Shown: positions 7,875-16,980, numbered from the stretch's first letter. The stretch: DNA of 64,000 nucleotides from a bacterium (GCA_018829445.1 JAHJTV010000067.1:62001-126000), one strand, 5' to 3'. A program made the numbers and translations. Notes: generated from the letters alone by a model not told the origin.

Positions 7875-9428
7875 ATGAAGAGAAGTTTTTCAACTATCCT
7901 GGTTTTATTCTTAATCAATACTTTTTTAATTTCTTGTTCCCAAAATACACTAATACTAACAAAAGGCTCCATCACCGTAACGCAAGGTGAAGTCACAAAA
8001 CAATACGACACCCCAAATTCAAAAGTGGCTTTGTCAAAAAATCAGCAGGTAAAAACAGGCAACAACACACGACTAATTGTCAACTTAAAAGAAACTGGTG
8101 ACACCATTGAGCTTTATTCAAACGCACAGATATTGCTTCCTGAAATAGTGGCCAAAGATGCTCCTCAAGTGTACTTTATCCCAGAGGGTAAGGCTCGGTT
8201 TATTGTTAAAAAATCTACAGATAGTAAGACCCAGCGATCAATAACCGTTCGAACAAGTACAGCTTTGATTGGCATTAAAGGGACTGATTTTGTGATAAGT
8301 TCAAGTGGCAACTCGACGAAATTATTAACCATGGAAGGCTTGGTAGCACTCAGTAATGCTGAGGAGCCTGAAAAAGAAGTCATTGTAGCAGCCAATCAAG
8401 TCTCGAAAGTTGATAAAGGTTTTTTACCTACCAGACCGGTAAAAGTGCCAGCTGCAATGATTGACAAAATACTAGCTGAAGATGAAGTGGGAAGTTTAAA
8501 TAATGTTCCCTATGGGAAAACCATCGGGGTACTAACAAAGAAAATTGCTACTGCAGCACCTCGGGTCAGGAGTATAGGGAATGCGATAAAGCTCAGTTGG
8601 CTCAAAGAAAAAGGTGTTGATTTCTACAATTTGTACTGGAGTAACTCCGCAAACGTGTCTCCCCAAATAGGCCATAAAATAGATCGATTAACAGACAGTT
8701 TCCTTCATAAGAATTTAACTCTTGATAAAGAATACTACTATATTCTGACACCTGTCATAAAGGGTCTTGAAGGGATTCCATCGCCTGTTGCAGTCGCAAA
8801 ACCAATTTTGTCACTTCAGGCACCTCAAAACTTAGTCCCAGTCCGTCAGATGACCTCAGTGTCGCTAGAGTGGGACAGAGTTGAAAATGCCGAAGGGTAT
8901 TATATCTATTGGAATATTGATCAAAAAGAATTAACAAATGCCGATACCCCAATCAAAGTCACTGGTAATGGATATACTCACTTGAATTTGGATAAAGACA
9001 AAACCTACTATTACGCGATTCAGGCTTTTAACGGTGATCTTCTCAGCCCCTTTTCTCAGGTAAGAGAGGTAGCACGGTTAAAAGAACCGGTTCCAGGCAT
9101 TCCTGGCAATCCTAAAGTCGAAGTAGGAAGTGGTGCGGTGTTTCTACAATGGGATAAAGCCGCACACGCAACCGGATATACAATTTATTGGAGCACTGAG
9201 AAGGAAGATCTGAATGATACAAAAGCAAAAAAGATTCAGGTGAAAAAGAATCAATTCCTACATGACGAATTGGATAATGGAACCACTTACTACTATTCAA
9301 TCAGTGGGATCAATAAAGATGAAGAAGGCAAAAAGACTGAGGTGTTGCAAGCAACGCCTCAAATTTGGTTATCCATTATCAAATTCTTTAAAGATTTAAG
9401 GAATGAGGATGAAAACTCAGTGGAATAA
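7875..9428 (+). CDS. FecR-domain lipoprotein with fibronectin type III repeats
   Basis: 517 residues. A hydrophobic signal ends in a lipobox (FLISC), predicting lipid attachment at Cys21. Residues of about 30-180 form a FecR-type domain (TRLIVNLKETGDTIELYSNAQILL, then RTSTALIGIKGTDFVI). Three fibronectin III-like segments follow at about 225-310, 311-400 and 405-500, each with the Y-Y-Y-x-I/L strand and W-x-x-x-x-x-A-x-x-Y-x-I-Y-W pattern. FecR-FN3 lipoproteins are envelope proteins of uncertain role, thought to bind glycan or protein. It is monocistronic, and no sigma/anti-sigma partner is near, so a regulatory FecR function is unlikely. Confidence 0.85.
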   Translation: MKRSFSTILVLFLINTFLISCSQNTLILTKGSITVTQGEVTKQYDTPNSKVALSKNQQVKTGNNTRLIVNLKETGDTIELYSNAQILLPEIVAKDAPQVYFIPEGKARFIVKKSTDSKTQRSITVRTSTALIGIKGTDFVISSSGNSTKLLTMEGLVALSNAEEPEKEVIVAANQVSKVDKGFLPTRPVKVPAAMIDKILAEDEVGSLNNVPYGKTIGVLTKKIATAAPRVRSIGNAIKLSWLKEKGVDFYNLYWSNSANVSPQIGHKIDRLTDSFLHKNLTLDKEYYYILTPVIKGLEGIPSPVAVAKPILSLQAPQNLVPVRQMTSVSLEWDRVENAEGYYIYWNIDQKELTNADTPIKVTGNGYTHLNLDKDKTYYYAIQAFNGDLLSPFSQVREVARLKEPVPGIPGNPKVEVGSGAVFLQWDKAAHATGYTIYWSTEKEDLNDTKAKKIQVKKNQFLHDELDNGTTYYYSISGINKDEEGKKTEVLQATPQIWLSIIKFFKDLRNEDENSVE

Positions 9429-9474
9429 GCTTTTTGTCGAGGCTTTCCTGTAACGCGCTTATTGCAACAGAGAA

Positions 9475-9551
9475 AAACATGGGGGTCACCATTAAAGTTT
9501 AGGTCAAGCGAAAAACACACACCTCCCTGCAAAAAATTTAGTGTTTTTCGC
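9475..9551. repeat. Repeat remnant and long hairpin after the FecR gene
   Basis: AACATGGGGGTCAC near 9476-9489 is the same start as the composite repeat at 3164. It is followed by GCGAAAAACAC (9508-9518) and its exact inverted copy GTGTTTTTCGC (9541-9551) with a 22-nt loop. No coding potential is seen here. Confidence 0.5.
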
Positions 9552-9635
9552 GGTACGCTTTCCTTCCTCAGATTTACTCTGGCCTCACTATTCGCGCCTC
9601 TTGTTTTTTTTTGGAAATGGGTTTGTAAGATTTAT

Positions 9636-10133
9636 CTAAGTACAGGACAATAAATTCAAAATGTTTATAAATTCAGTAAATTTGATATCAATGTTCATCA
9701 AAATGTTTTTTAGATAATCAAGGTCATAGCGAAAGATACTCCGCGCCTTTCTTTTATGGCTTTTTATCTTAATGGGTTTTTGTTTATCCAAAAATTCACC
9801 AGCACAATGTGCCCAACAGAACGATATCGTTGTATTCTTTTGTAATTAGATTCAAAACTTGCTTCACCTTCAATGGCGGCGGCTATATGTGTGAAATTAA
9901 CAGATGATACCTTTACCAAGGCGATAATAAATTTGGCGAAAAAATCTATTCTTGCCCCATGCCAGTTGAATGCTGGTTTCAGAGTTTGTTTCAAACGATT
10001 CATAATGGACCTGATAGTTGCGGTTATGTCAGCTAAAAATTAATTAAATCAATAAAATTGATTAACACGCTGTAATTATTAGGTCCAGAAAAATATTACG
10101 AATTACTCACATCTATTTTTGTCCTGTACTTAG
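9636..10133. mobile_element. 498-bp deleted IS4-type element with 15-bp terminal inverted repeats
   Basis: CTAAGTACAGGACAA (9636-9650) and TTGTCCTGTACTTAG (10119-10133) are exact inverted ends. They enclose the start of an IS4-family transposase gene read on the minus strand and nothing else. The element has therefore lost most of its transposase and could move only with help in trans. I could not find a clear target-site duplication at the borders. The flanking 10134-10540 is AT-rich and shows no gene. Confidence 0.75.
9764..10003 (-). pseudogene. N-terminal fragment of an IS4-family transposase
   Basis: 79 codons. The first ~57 residues (MNRLKQTLKPAFNWHGARIDFF onward to SNYKRIQRY) match the conserved N-terminus of IS4-type transposases, but the DDE catalytic core is absent. 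The last residues (from RSVGH) do not fit, marking the deletion junction. It lies inside the 15-bp inverted repeats of the element above. Confidence 0.7.
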
Positions 10134-10540
10134 AGGATATTTAATAAATACACTGGAACGATCCCATGCAAATTTATTAAATGAGGGGATTTTACCAAAA
10201 GTTCCCCAGATAATACTATCCTGCTTCGTTTTCTGCTTCTACAATCCTTTTAAATATTTCTATTCAAATTCCGATTAACGAATGCAATGGGTGTGAGAAT
10301 CCTGACAATTCGTGATCAACAAACAGAAATAATAACATATCGATAAGACTTTTTAGTGATCTCCCTGAAATTATTTTCCTTTTTTTTACAAGCTGCATGA
10401 CATCAGTGAGCTTGCAAAGGTTCAATAATAGGAAAAAATATGTGGAAGTCGAAAAGTTAAAAAGTTGAATGTCACTCTCGATATTGTTTTTTTCAACGAA
10501 TCATTAAAGTGATTAACATCAAACTATCAGAGCAATCATC

Positions 10541-11170
10541 ATGGAAATTCTGAAACAAATTTCTGAGTTCATTCAGCAGGGAAAAATGAGTGAAGTTGCC
10601 AGACTCACTCATTCAGCGATCGAACAACATATCAGTCCCCAGGAAATCATTGATAATGGATTGATTATAGGTATGGGCATTATTGGAGAAAAATTTAAAA
10701 ACAATGAGGTGTTTGTTCCAGAGATGCTGATTGCGGCCAGAGCTATGAACAAGGCTCTTGAAATCCTGGAACCAGAAATGATTAATTCAAATATCAAACA
10801 CAATGGAACACTGGTTGTTGGAACCATTGAAGGTGACCTCCATGATATTGGGAAAAATCTATTGGGAATTATGTTCAAAGGGGCTGGATTCAAGGTGATA
10901 GACTTGGGAGTGGATGTTCGTGCAGAACAATTCATCAAATCAGCAAAGGAAAACAATGCAGATTTTATTGGGATATCGGCCTTGCTGACAACCACAATGA
11001 TCAATATGGAAGACACCATCAAACGTGTAAAATCAGAAAATCTTCCGATCAAGGTGCTTGTGGGTGGGGCACCGCTTACAGAACAGTACGCTAATGAAAT
11101 CGGGGCAGATGGGTATGCCGCAGATGCATCAACAGCAGTTGATGTAGCTATCTCACTACTGACTCCTTAA
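10541..11170 (+). CDS. Corrinoid protein of a methyltransferase system
   Basis: 209 residues, the normal size for MtbC/MttC-like corrinoid proteins. An N-terminal helical cap (about 1-85, with the GEKFKNNEVFVPEML block) precedes a B12-binding Rossmann domain. The cobalamin motif DxHxxG is D99-L-H101-D-I-G104, followed by the GAGFKVIDLGVDV and VGGAPLTEQYANEIGADGYAADA blocks. It carries a methyl group on cobalt between a substrate-specific methyltransferase and an acceptor methyltransferase, in the cytoplasm. The UroD-type methyltransferase at 12786 is its probable partner. No corrinoid-reducing activase (RamA type) is in the window. Confidence 0.9.
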   Translation: MEILKQISEFIQQGKMSEVARLTHSAIEQHISPQEIIDNGLIIGMGIIGEKFKNNEVFVPEMLIAARAMNKALEILEPEMINSNIKHNGTLVVGTIEGDLHDIGKNLLGIMFKGAGFKVIDLGVDVRAEQFIKSAKENNADFIGISALLTTTMINMEDTIKRVKSENLPIKVLVGGAPLTEQYANEIGADGYAADASTAVDVAISLLTP

Positions 11171-11362
11171 GAATCGCAACAGATTTTGATAGATAAAACA
11201 GGTGATATCGAAGTTTGATAACAAGGGATTCTTAAGGGATCTCTGTAGATATAGGTTCTTTTCGTGATTGTTGTTTTTCAAAGGTTCCTTAAGTTATATT
11301 GCCCTAATTGTTCGCATAATCAACTGGTATATATTTGAACCACTCACTTCAAGTAGGGATAT

Positions 11363-12526
11363 ATGGTATTTGGATTATTAAGTCTCGTTTTTGTTTTTTT
11401 CCCAATACTGGTGATCTATTCTTGTTACAAATACCCATTGGTGGATAAGTTAGGAGCGGTGGTTATCTGTTACATTGCAGGAATTATCCTGGGAAATACA
11501 GGGTTGTTACCTGACGGATTTGCAAAAGTGCAGGAAAGCATTACAAATTTATCAGTCATTATTGCTTTGCCGATCTTATTGTTTTCCCTGGATGTAAAAA
11601 AATGGACCCGGCACTCTGGCAAGGCAATACTTTCGATATTTCTGGCGACGTTTTCTATTATTATCGTCGCCTCCATTGGTTTTCTAATTGTTAATGATTC
11701 AGTCAATGACGCATGGAAACTGGTGGGAATGGCTATTGGGCTATATACCGGTGGTACGCCTAACCTGGCAGCGATTAAAACGGCTTTGGATATTGACCCA
11801 ACCTTATACCTGACTTTTCATACGTATGATGTCCTGGTTGGCAGTGTTTATATCATCTTTTGTATTACAATTGCCCAAAGAATATTCGGTAAATTTCTGC
11901 CCGCTTTTGATTCTAAAAAAGGAGATTCTGAAGACATCCCGGTGACAGATTATGAGCGAGAAGAAATCAATTCCTACCAGGGAATTCTGAAATGGAGCAT
12001 AATTAAGGGATTGATTGTCTCTTTAGTGCTTTCCTTAATTGTAGTTGGCCTTTCTTTTGGCGTCGGCCAGTTGTTTCCTGATGAGTATCTAACTTCGATC
12101 ATCATTTTAATGGTGACTACTTTTGGAATTGCTTTTTCATTTGTTCCCTTTGTAAAGAATATTGAAAAAACGTTTCAGTTTGGCATGTATATCATACTTA
12201 TTTTCTGTTTGACTGTGGGGGCCATGGCAGATCTGGAGAAAATATTTGTAACCGTCAATTACGACATTTTGTTTTTTGTTCTCGGTTCGGTCTTTGGATC
12301 GATGATCCTCCATGCTCTGTTGTGTAAACTATTCAACATTGATACAGACACATTCATTGTGACTTCAGTTTCAGCAATCGGCTCACCCCCTTTTGTGCCT
12401 TTGGTTGCTGACGCCTTAAAAAACAAGCAAGTTGTATTATCGGGTATGACAGCCGGTATCATCGGTTATGCCATTGGGAATTATATAGGCGTTAGTATGG
12501 CTTATTTGATGAAATCCATAATGTAG
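11363..12526 (+). CDS. DUF819-family membrane protein (putative transporter)
   Basis: 387 residues with about ten hydrophobic segments and the family's C-terminal block (LFNIDTDTFIVTSVSAIGSPPFVPLVADALKN, then GIIGYAIGNYIG). DUF819 (YjcL-like) proteins are inner-membrane proteins of unknown substrate. A clear paralogue lies at 23334-24509. Its place between the corrinoid protein and the methyltransferase suggests that it imports the methylated substrate, which is inference. An intergenic gap of about 190 nt precedes it, so it may have its own promoter. Confidence 0.85.
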   Translation: MVFGLLSLVFVFFPILVIYSCYKYPLVDKLGAVVICYIAGIILGNTGLLPDGFAKVQESITNLSVIIALPILLFSLDVKKWTRHSGKAILSIFLATFSIIIVASIGFLIVNDSVNDAWKLVGMAIGLYTGGTPNLAAIKTALDIDPTLYLTFHTYDVLVGSVYIIFCITIAQRIFGKFLPAFDSKKGDSEDIPVTDYEREEINSYQGILKWSIIKGLIVSLVLSLIVVGLSFGVGQLFPDEYLTSIIILMVTTFGIAFSFVPFVKNIEKTFQFGMYIILIFCLTVGAMADLEKIFVTVNYDILFFVLGSVFGSMILHALLCKLFNIDTDTFIVTSVSAIGSPPFVPLVADALKNKQVVLSGMTAGIIGYAIGNYIGVSMAYLMKSIM

Positions 12527-12785
12527 CACTGTCATTTTACGGGAAATACTAAAACCAATCTATTAAAAAAAACACGGAAGGACATGCGATACTAAAACAA
12601 TAGTGATCATCCAAAATAGTGGATAAAAAAAGCTGAATACAGCTGAAAAGGTTCATCAGAGCCAACAACTTTATAAGGGCTCGTCATTCCAATTTGTATT
12701 TTTTATTTTGACCTGAACCAGCCAAAACAGTTGCTCATTTTGAGATCACATTCTTCATTTAAACCATCTTGTAAGAAAGGAGATC

Positions 12786-13868
12786 ATGAAAGGTATAGAA
12801 AGAATAACTAAAGCACTGAATCTTGAGGAGGCCGATCGAGTTCCTTTATATATTCATGCGATAAACGAAGCCCCGATAATTGGCATCGGTAAGCATATAA
12901 CCGATGGCTTGCCTGATTCTTCAAAGAAATTCGAGGAAATGAACGATAAGGAACAGATGAAGTTGATTGATACTCTTTTTCTGTTACATGAAGAGTTCGG
13001 AGTTGATGGCTTCACCTCATTTGATATCGGACAGTACAAAGATATTGATTCAAGTTATGTTGAGGACCACTGGGGAGTGACCTATAAACGGAGCGACCAC
13101 GGAATACCGGTTCCGGTCGGCCATCCTTTATCCGATATCAGTAAGCTGAGCGGCTTTGTACCTCCAAATCCTAAACGTGAACATATGATGCTTCTGGAAT
13201 TAGGAAAAGACCGCTTCAAGGGAGAAAAAGCCCTGTTCTGGATGATGCGGGGGACATTTGTTCGGAGCTGGCGATTAACAGGTATGGAAAACCTGATGAT
13301 TATGATGTATGAAGCCCCTGAGACTGTTCATAAAATTGCACAGATGACATTGGAATTTCACCTGAAACTGGTTGATATGATAGCTGAAGTAGGTGCAAAT
13401 GTGATCATTTTGGAAGACGATATCGCCTCTTCAAAATCACCCTTAATTTCACCTAAGCACTATAAAGAGTTTGTCTTTCCCTACAACAAGAAAATTGTTG
13501 AATATGCCCACAGCAAGGGATTAAAGATTGTTCAACATAGTGATGGAAATCTCTGGCCTTTGCTGGATACGATTCTCGATGCCGGTTTTGATGGCCTCAA
13601 TCCCCTTGAACCCCAGGGTGATATGCAGATGAAGAAGGTAAAGGACTACTGCGGTGACAAAATATGTCTGCTCGGTAACATTGACTGCATGCATCTGCTT
13701 CCCAACGGAACACCAGAGGAGGTCGACGCCTCGGTAAAACAAACCATTGAAGATGGCGCCAAAGGTGGCGGTCTGATCATTTGTTCGTCCAATACGCTCC
13801 ATCCCGGAGTGAATCCGGAAAACTGTATTGCCATGTTTAAGGCTGTCAAAAAATACGGTCGATATTAG
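12786..13868 (+). CDS. UroD-family corrinoid methyltransferase
   Basis: 360 residues of the uroporphyrinogen decarboxylase/MtaA-MtbA-CmuA superfamily, a TIM barrel. The start follows an AAAGGAG site. Near the C-terminus are IVQHSDGN, NPLEPQGDMQMKKVK, LLGNIDC and CSSNTLHPGV. MtaA-type enzymes use an HxC...C zinc site; here the first part reads H-S-D-G, so if zinc is bound the ligands differ, as in O-demethylase-like branches. It probably moves a methyl group to or from the corrinoid protein at 10541. Heme synthesis is unlikely because the catalytic N-terminal arginine block of HemE is absent. The substrate is unknown. Confidence 0.82.
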   Translation: MKGIERITKALNLEEADRVPLYIHAINEAPIIGIGKHITDGLPDSSKKFEEMNDKEQMKLIDTLFLLHEEFGVDGFTSFDIGQYKDIDSSYVEDHWGVTYKRSDHGIPVPVGHPLSDISKLSGFVPPNPKREHMMLLELGKDRFKGEKALFWMMRGTFVRSWRLTGMENLMIMMYEAPETVHKIAQMTLEFHLKLVDMIAEVGANVIILEDDIASSKSPLISPKHYKEFVFPYNKKIVEYAHSKGLKIVQHSDGNLWPLLDTILDAGFDGLNPLEPQGDMQMKKVKDYCGDKICLLGNIDCMHLLPNGTPEEVDASVKQTIEDGAKGGGLIICSSNTLHPGVNPENCIAMFKAVKKYGRY

Positions 13869-13998
13869 CCGAAAACCGCCAAGCTCTACAAAAGATGATA
13901 AAAACTTGGATTTCATATGTCAGGTGTTCATCCCAGTTTTAACCAAAACGAAATCTCATGTCCCTACTTGGCGGAAACGGGCCATCTAATGGGGAAAA

Positions 13999-14110
13999 AT
14001 GGGGGTCAGAAATGGGGGTCAGGTCTTTCATTTTGACATATTGGCATGATTAAACTGGGGTTACGAAAAAGTCAAAATACAAGACTTTTTCTGACCGCAC
14101 TTTTTTTTTG
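13999..14110. repeat. GGGGTCAGGTCTT inverted-repeat element, copy 2
   Basis: A tandem start (ATGGGGGTCAG twice) is followed by the left arm to 14037, the GGCATGATTAAACTGGGG spacer and the right arm GTCAAAATACAAGAC at 14071-14085. The right end is altered (TTTTTCTGACCGCAC). It ends 14 nt before the SDR gene, whose ribosome site lies just outside it. Confidence 0.75.
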
Positions 14111-14124
14111 TAAAAAGGAAAACA

Positions 14125-14844
14125 ATGCAATCAAGTAATAACACCGTATTAATAACAGGTGGTGCGACAGGTATTGGTTTTGCTCTGGCTAAGAAATTCC
14201 ACGATGTCGGTGGGAACAGAGTGATCATCGCCAGCCGCAGTGAATCCGCACTGGTAAGTGTAAAAAACACCTTGGCCAATGTCGAAACCGTTCGGTGTGA
14301 TATAACAGTTGCTGAGGACAGGCGCAAACTGGCTACTGATTACGCTGCTACCAATATACTTATCAACAATGCAGGTATACAAGTGAATGGTGAATTTTGG
14401 AAACTTGATGATGGTTTTATCAAGAATGAAATTGATGTAAATTTTCAAGCGCCTGTTTTGTTGAGTAAGCTATTTTTGCCCAATCTTTTAAACAAAAAAT
14501 CTGCCGCCATTATTAATGTTTCATCAATCCTTGGAGTAGTCCCCAAAGATTCCGCACCAGTCTATTGCGCAACAAAGGCAGCCATTCACAGCTTTTCAAT
14601 TTCACTGCGATGGCAACTGGAAAAAACGTCGGTAAAAGTGTTCGACATTTTACCACCATTAGTTGATACAGCAATGACTTCTGGTAGAGGGAAAGGTAAA
14701 ATATCTCCAGAGCAGCTTGTTGAAGAATTTTGGCTTGCCTTTCTCTCCGACAAACAAGAAGTATTTATAGGAAAAGCGAAATTGCTGAAGATTCTTACTA
14801 GGTTTCTTCCGGCTTTGGCTGAGAAAATTGTGCGCAAGAACTAA
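14125..14844 (+). CDS. Short-chain dehydrogenase/reductase (DltE-like)
   Basis: 239 residues, a classical SDR. The cofactor motif TGGATGIG is at about 11-18, NNAG at about 79-82, the catalytic Ser in INVSSILG and the YxxxK in PVYCATKAA. It should be an NAD(P)H-dependent oxidoreductase in the cytoplasm; the substrate cannot be told. A good AAGGAAA site lies before ATG 14125. The gene is enclosed by two same-orientation copies of the inverted-repeat element, ending within 15 nt on both sides, which suggests that it was inserted or shuffled as a cassette. Confidence 0.9.
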   Translation: MQSSNNTVLITGGATGIGFALAKKFHDVGGNRVIIASRSESALVSVKNTLANVETVRCDITVAEDRRKLATDYAATNILINNAGIQVNGEFWKLDDGFIKNEIDVNFQAPVLLSKLFLPNLLNKKSAAIINVSSILGVVPKDSAPVYCATKAAIHSFSISLRWQLEKTSVKVFDILPPLVDTAMTSGRGKGKISPEQLVEEFWLAFLSDKQEVFIGKAKLLKILTRFLPALAEKIVRKN

Positions 14845-14852
14845 AGGTCGGA

Positions 14853-14944
14853 ACATGGGGGTCAGGTCTTTCATTTTGACATTTTGGCATGATTAAACTG
14901 GGGTTACGAAAAAGTCAAAATACAAGACCTGACCCCACTTTTTT
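14853..14944. repeat. GGGGTCAGGTCTT inverted-repeat element, copy 3 (best preserved)
   Basis: The left arm GGGGTCAGGTCTTTCATTTT starts at 14857; the right arm GTCAAAATACAAGACCTGAC ends at 14932, followed by CCC-A and a T-tract. Arms pair over about 23 bp with two mismatches around a 41-nt spacer. The T-run after the right arm may let it act as a terminator for the SDR gene. The remaining sequence up to 15145 shows no gene. Confidence 0.8.
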
Positions 14945-15145
14945 CATTGCGTCTGTAAAAGCGAGATATGAGTCGGGAAGGGGGGACGAGATGGTTGACA
15001 AGCATCTAAAGGCGGCATGATGTGCCTGCAAGTTTTTGGTACACCCTTGAAAAGGTCAGACTTGCGTTAATACATTTTGATTATTATAAATATGCAATCA
15101 TACCACTATAGAAACCTTCCACTTTGATACATTGAATTTTCAAAC

Positions 15146-15739
15146 ATGGACTCTATGGATTCTGCAATACAAAGGTACATGCATGATACTTTGGTATACT
15201 ACGGAGACCTGCCAATCTCTGAGTGGCAGAAAGCGATTGGTTTGCTTAACCTCCTGCATTTGAAAAAAAATGAGTATTTTATCAGACAAGGAGCCAGTCC
15301 GGATCGGTTGGCATTGATTGTTTCCGGGATCTTCAGGGTGTTTTGTATTACTGAATCAGGAGACGAAAAAACCTTATCTTTTCGAAACAAGGGTCAGTTT
15401 CTTGCTGCCTATACACCCTTCATTGAAAACAGGGAGACCTGGTATTCCATACAGGCACTGGAATCAAGCGACCTGGTTTACCTTTCTCTTGAAGACTATA
15501 AAAAACTGCTGTCGGGGCATTCCTGTTGGGAAAAAATAGCCAAGGAATATATTGTCAGACTTTTTATCGAAAAAGAGGATCGGGAAAGGTCCTTTTTAAC
15601 TGAAAATGCCAAAACCCGCTATTTAAGGTTCAAAAACAGCTTTCCCGGATTGGAACAACGTATTTCCCAGTTTCATATTGCCTCATATTTGGGAATATCA
15701 CCGGTTTCACTCAGCCGAATTCGTGGTGAACTCAAATGA
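15146..15739 (+). CDS. Crp/Fnr-family transcriptional regulator
   Basis: 197 residues. A cyclic-nucleotide-binding-like beta roll (about 35-125: FIRQGASPDRLALIVSGIFRVF, GDEKTLSFRNKGQF) is followed by a long helix and a short winged-helix tail (ISQFHIASYLGISPVSLSRIRGELK). This compact form lacks the cysteines of FNR and the clear cAMP-binding RxS pattern, so its ligand is uncertain. It is just upstream of the epimerase-ThDP-BASS gene series and an 18-bp palindrome lies between, making that series its likely target. Confidence 0.85.
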   Translation: MDSMDSAIQRYMHDTLVYYGDLPISEWQKAIGLLNLLHLKKNEYFIRQGASPDRLALIVSGIFRVFCITESGDEKTLSFRNKGQFLAAYTPFIENRETWYSIQALESSDLVYLSLEDYKKLLSGHSCWEKIAKEYIVRLFIEKEDRERSFLTENAKTRYLRFKNSFPGLEQRISQFHIASYLGISPVSLSRIRGELK

Positions 15740-15796
15740 ATCAAGAGTCTGGAATTAGTTAATCTCCTCTTCTTCTCTGCCCCGTTTATCTCCACA

Positions 15797-15814
15797 AATT
15801 AACATATGTTAATT
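15797..15814. promoter_or_regulatory. 18-bp perfect palindrome, candidate Crp/Fnr site
   Basis: AATTAACATATGTTAATT is exactly self-complementary and lies 58 nt after the regulator gene and about 155 nt before the epimerase start. Length and symmetry suit a dimeric regulator. It is not the consensus of E. coli CRP or FNR. Confidence 0.45.
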
Positions 15815-15969
15815 ACTCCCTTTGGCTTCTCCCCTATTCTCTTATTCATCAGACCATCTGAAGTTTAAAATTCAAAAGTTCTGAGAGAGTACAAAATTTA
15901 ACCAATTTTCCCCTATGGTTTCACTAGGATCGACGATTGGTGTTTTTCCCCACCCATCAAAGTGAAAAA

Positions 15970-16947
15970 ATGAAAAAAGCATTCATAACCGGAGCAACCG
16001 GTTTTTTAGGAATTAATCTGATTGAAAGGTTGCAGTTGGATAATTGGGAGATTACAGCTTTTCATCTGCCCGAGGAGGATTTAAGAATCCTGTCCCGATT
16101 CGAAGTTAAATGCATTCCCGGAAATATTCTGTTTTATCCATCTTTGTTAGCGGCAATACAGAAAGACCACGAAGTTGTTTTCCATCTGGCGGGCGACACA
16201 AGTATGTGGCCTAAAAATGCCAAAAGACAATATCAGGTCAATGTTCAAGGCACAGCCAATGTCTGTAAAGCTGCCATTGAAAAAGGAGTCCAGCGTTTAA
16301 TCGTAACCTCATCCAGTTCTGCTTTTGGATATCATGGGAGCAGATTAAGCGAACAGACTGTTTCGAACGCTCTGACTTGTGGAATGAGTTACAATCAAAC
16401 CAAATTCCTTGCCGAGCAGGAGATCAGGAAAGCGGTTGACCTTGGTTTGTTCGCTGTTATGCTGAATCCCTGCAATATTATTGGCCCATATGATCCGGGA
16501 GGATGGTCTCAACTGATTAAAAACGCCTGCCATCATCAATTGCCCGGTTTTCCTCCGGGGATAGGAACCTTTGCCCATGTAAGAGATATTGCAGACGCTC
16601 ACATATCGGCTGTTAAGAACGGTCGAAGAGGAGAGAATTATCTTCTAGGCGGCGTTGAAGCAAGCTTTAAGGATGTTATTAACGAGATTATCAGAATTAC
16701 TGGAACGGATCTTTCTTTAAAGGAAATCTCAGGGTTCAAGTTAAGAGCTGCCACCTTCCTGTCTTCACTACAATCTTTTTTTACCGGTCGGGAACCGACA
16801 TTAACGTATCCCAAATATAAAAGACTGGTGGGAAAACTGACCTGTGATGATTCCAAAGCCGTGCGAGAGCTTGGATTTAGGACCACTTCCATATCCGAGA
16901 TGTTGATGGATTGCTATCGATGGCTTCAACAGGAAAAACTATTATAA
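15970..16947 (+). CDS. NAD-dependent epimerase/dehydratase-type extended SDR
   Basis: 325 residues from ATG 15970 (MKKAFITGATGFLG); an upstream in-frame start at 15937 would add an unlikely stretch. The Rossmann motif GATGFLG is at about 8-14, AGDTSMW at about 75, the catalytic Ser in TSSSSAFG and YNQTK as the Tyr-Lys pair. It resembles dihydroflavonol-4-reductase/hopanoid-type reductases, which act on carbonyls, more than sugar-nucleotide epimerases. Substrate unknown. It ends 33 nt before the ThDP enzyme, probably one transcript. Confidence 0.85.
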   Translation: MKKAFITGATGFLGINLIERLQLDNWEITAFHLPEEDLRILSRFEVKCIPGNILFYPSLLAAIQKDHEVVFHLAGDTSMWPKNAKRQYQVNVQGTANVCKAAIEKGVQRLIVTSSSSAFGYHGSRLSEQTVSNALTCGMSYNQTKFLAEQEIRKAVDLGLFAVMLNPCNIIGPYDPGGWSQLIKNACHHQLPGFPPGIGTFAHVRDIADAHISAVKNGRRGENYLLGGVEASFKDVINEIIRITGTDLSLKEISGFKLRAATFLSSLQSFFTGREPTLTYPKYKRLVGKLTCDDSKAVRELGFRTTSISEMLMDCYRWLQQEKLL

Positions 16948-16980
16948 TTTTTTTCATTAATGAAAAGGAGTAATGCAAAT

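Noticed and set aside
9636..10133. Target-site duplication flanking the IS4 derivative
   Set aside because: The bases next to both ends (gattt-at and agg-atat) do not match, so no duplication is claimed.
10134..10540. Cobalamin riboswitch before the corrinoid protein gene
   Set aside because: I looked for the B12-box and found nothing like it; the stretch is simple AT-rich sequence.
10609..11052. 147-codon minus-strand frame over the corrinoid protein gene
   Set aside because: It is the shadow of a well-supported gene with an intact B12 motif; no ribosome site and no motif of its own.
12786..13868. HemE (heme synthesis uroporphyrinogen decarboxylase)
   Set aside because: The N-terminal arginine motif of HemE is missing and the corrinoid protein nearby favours methyl transfer.
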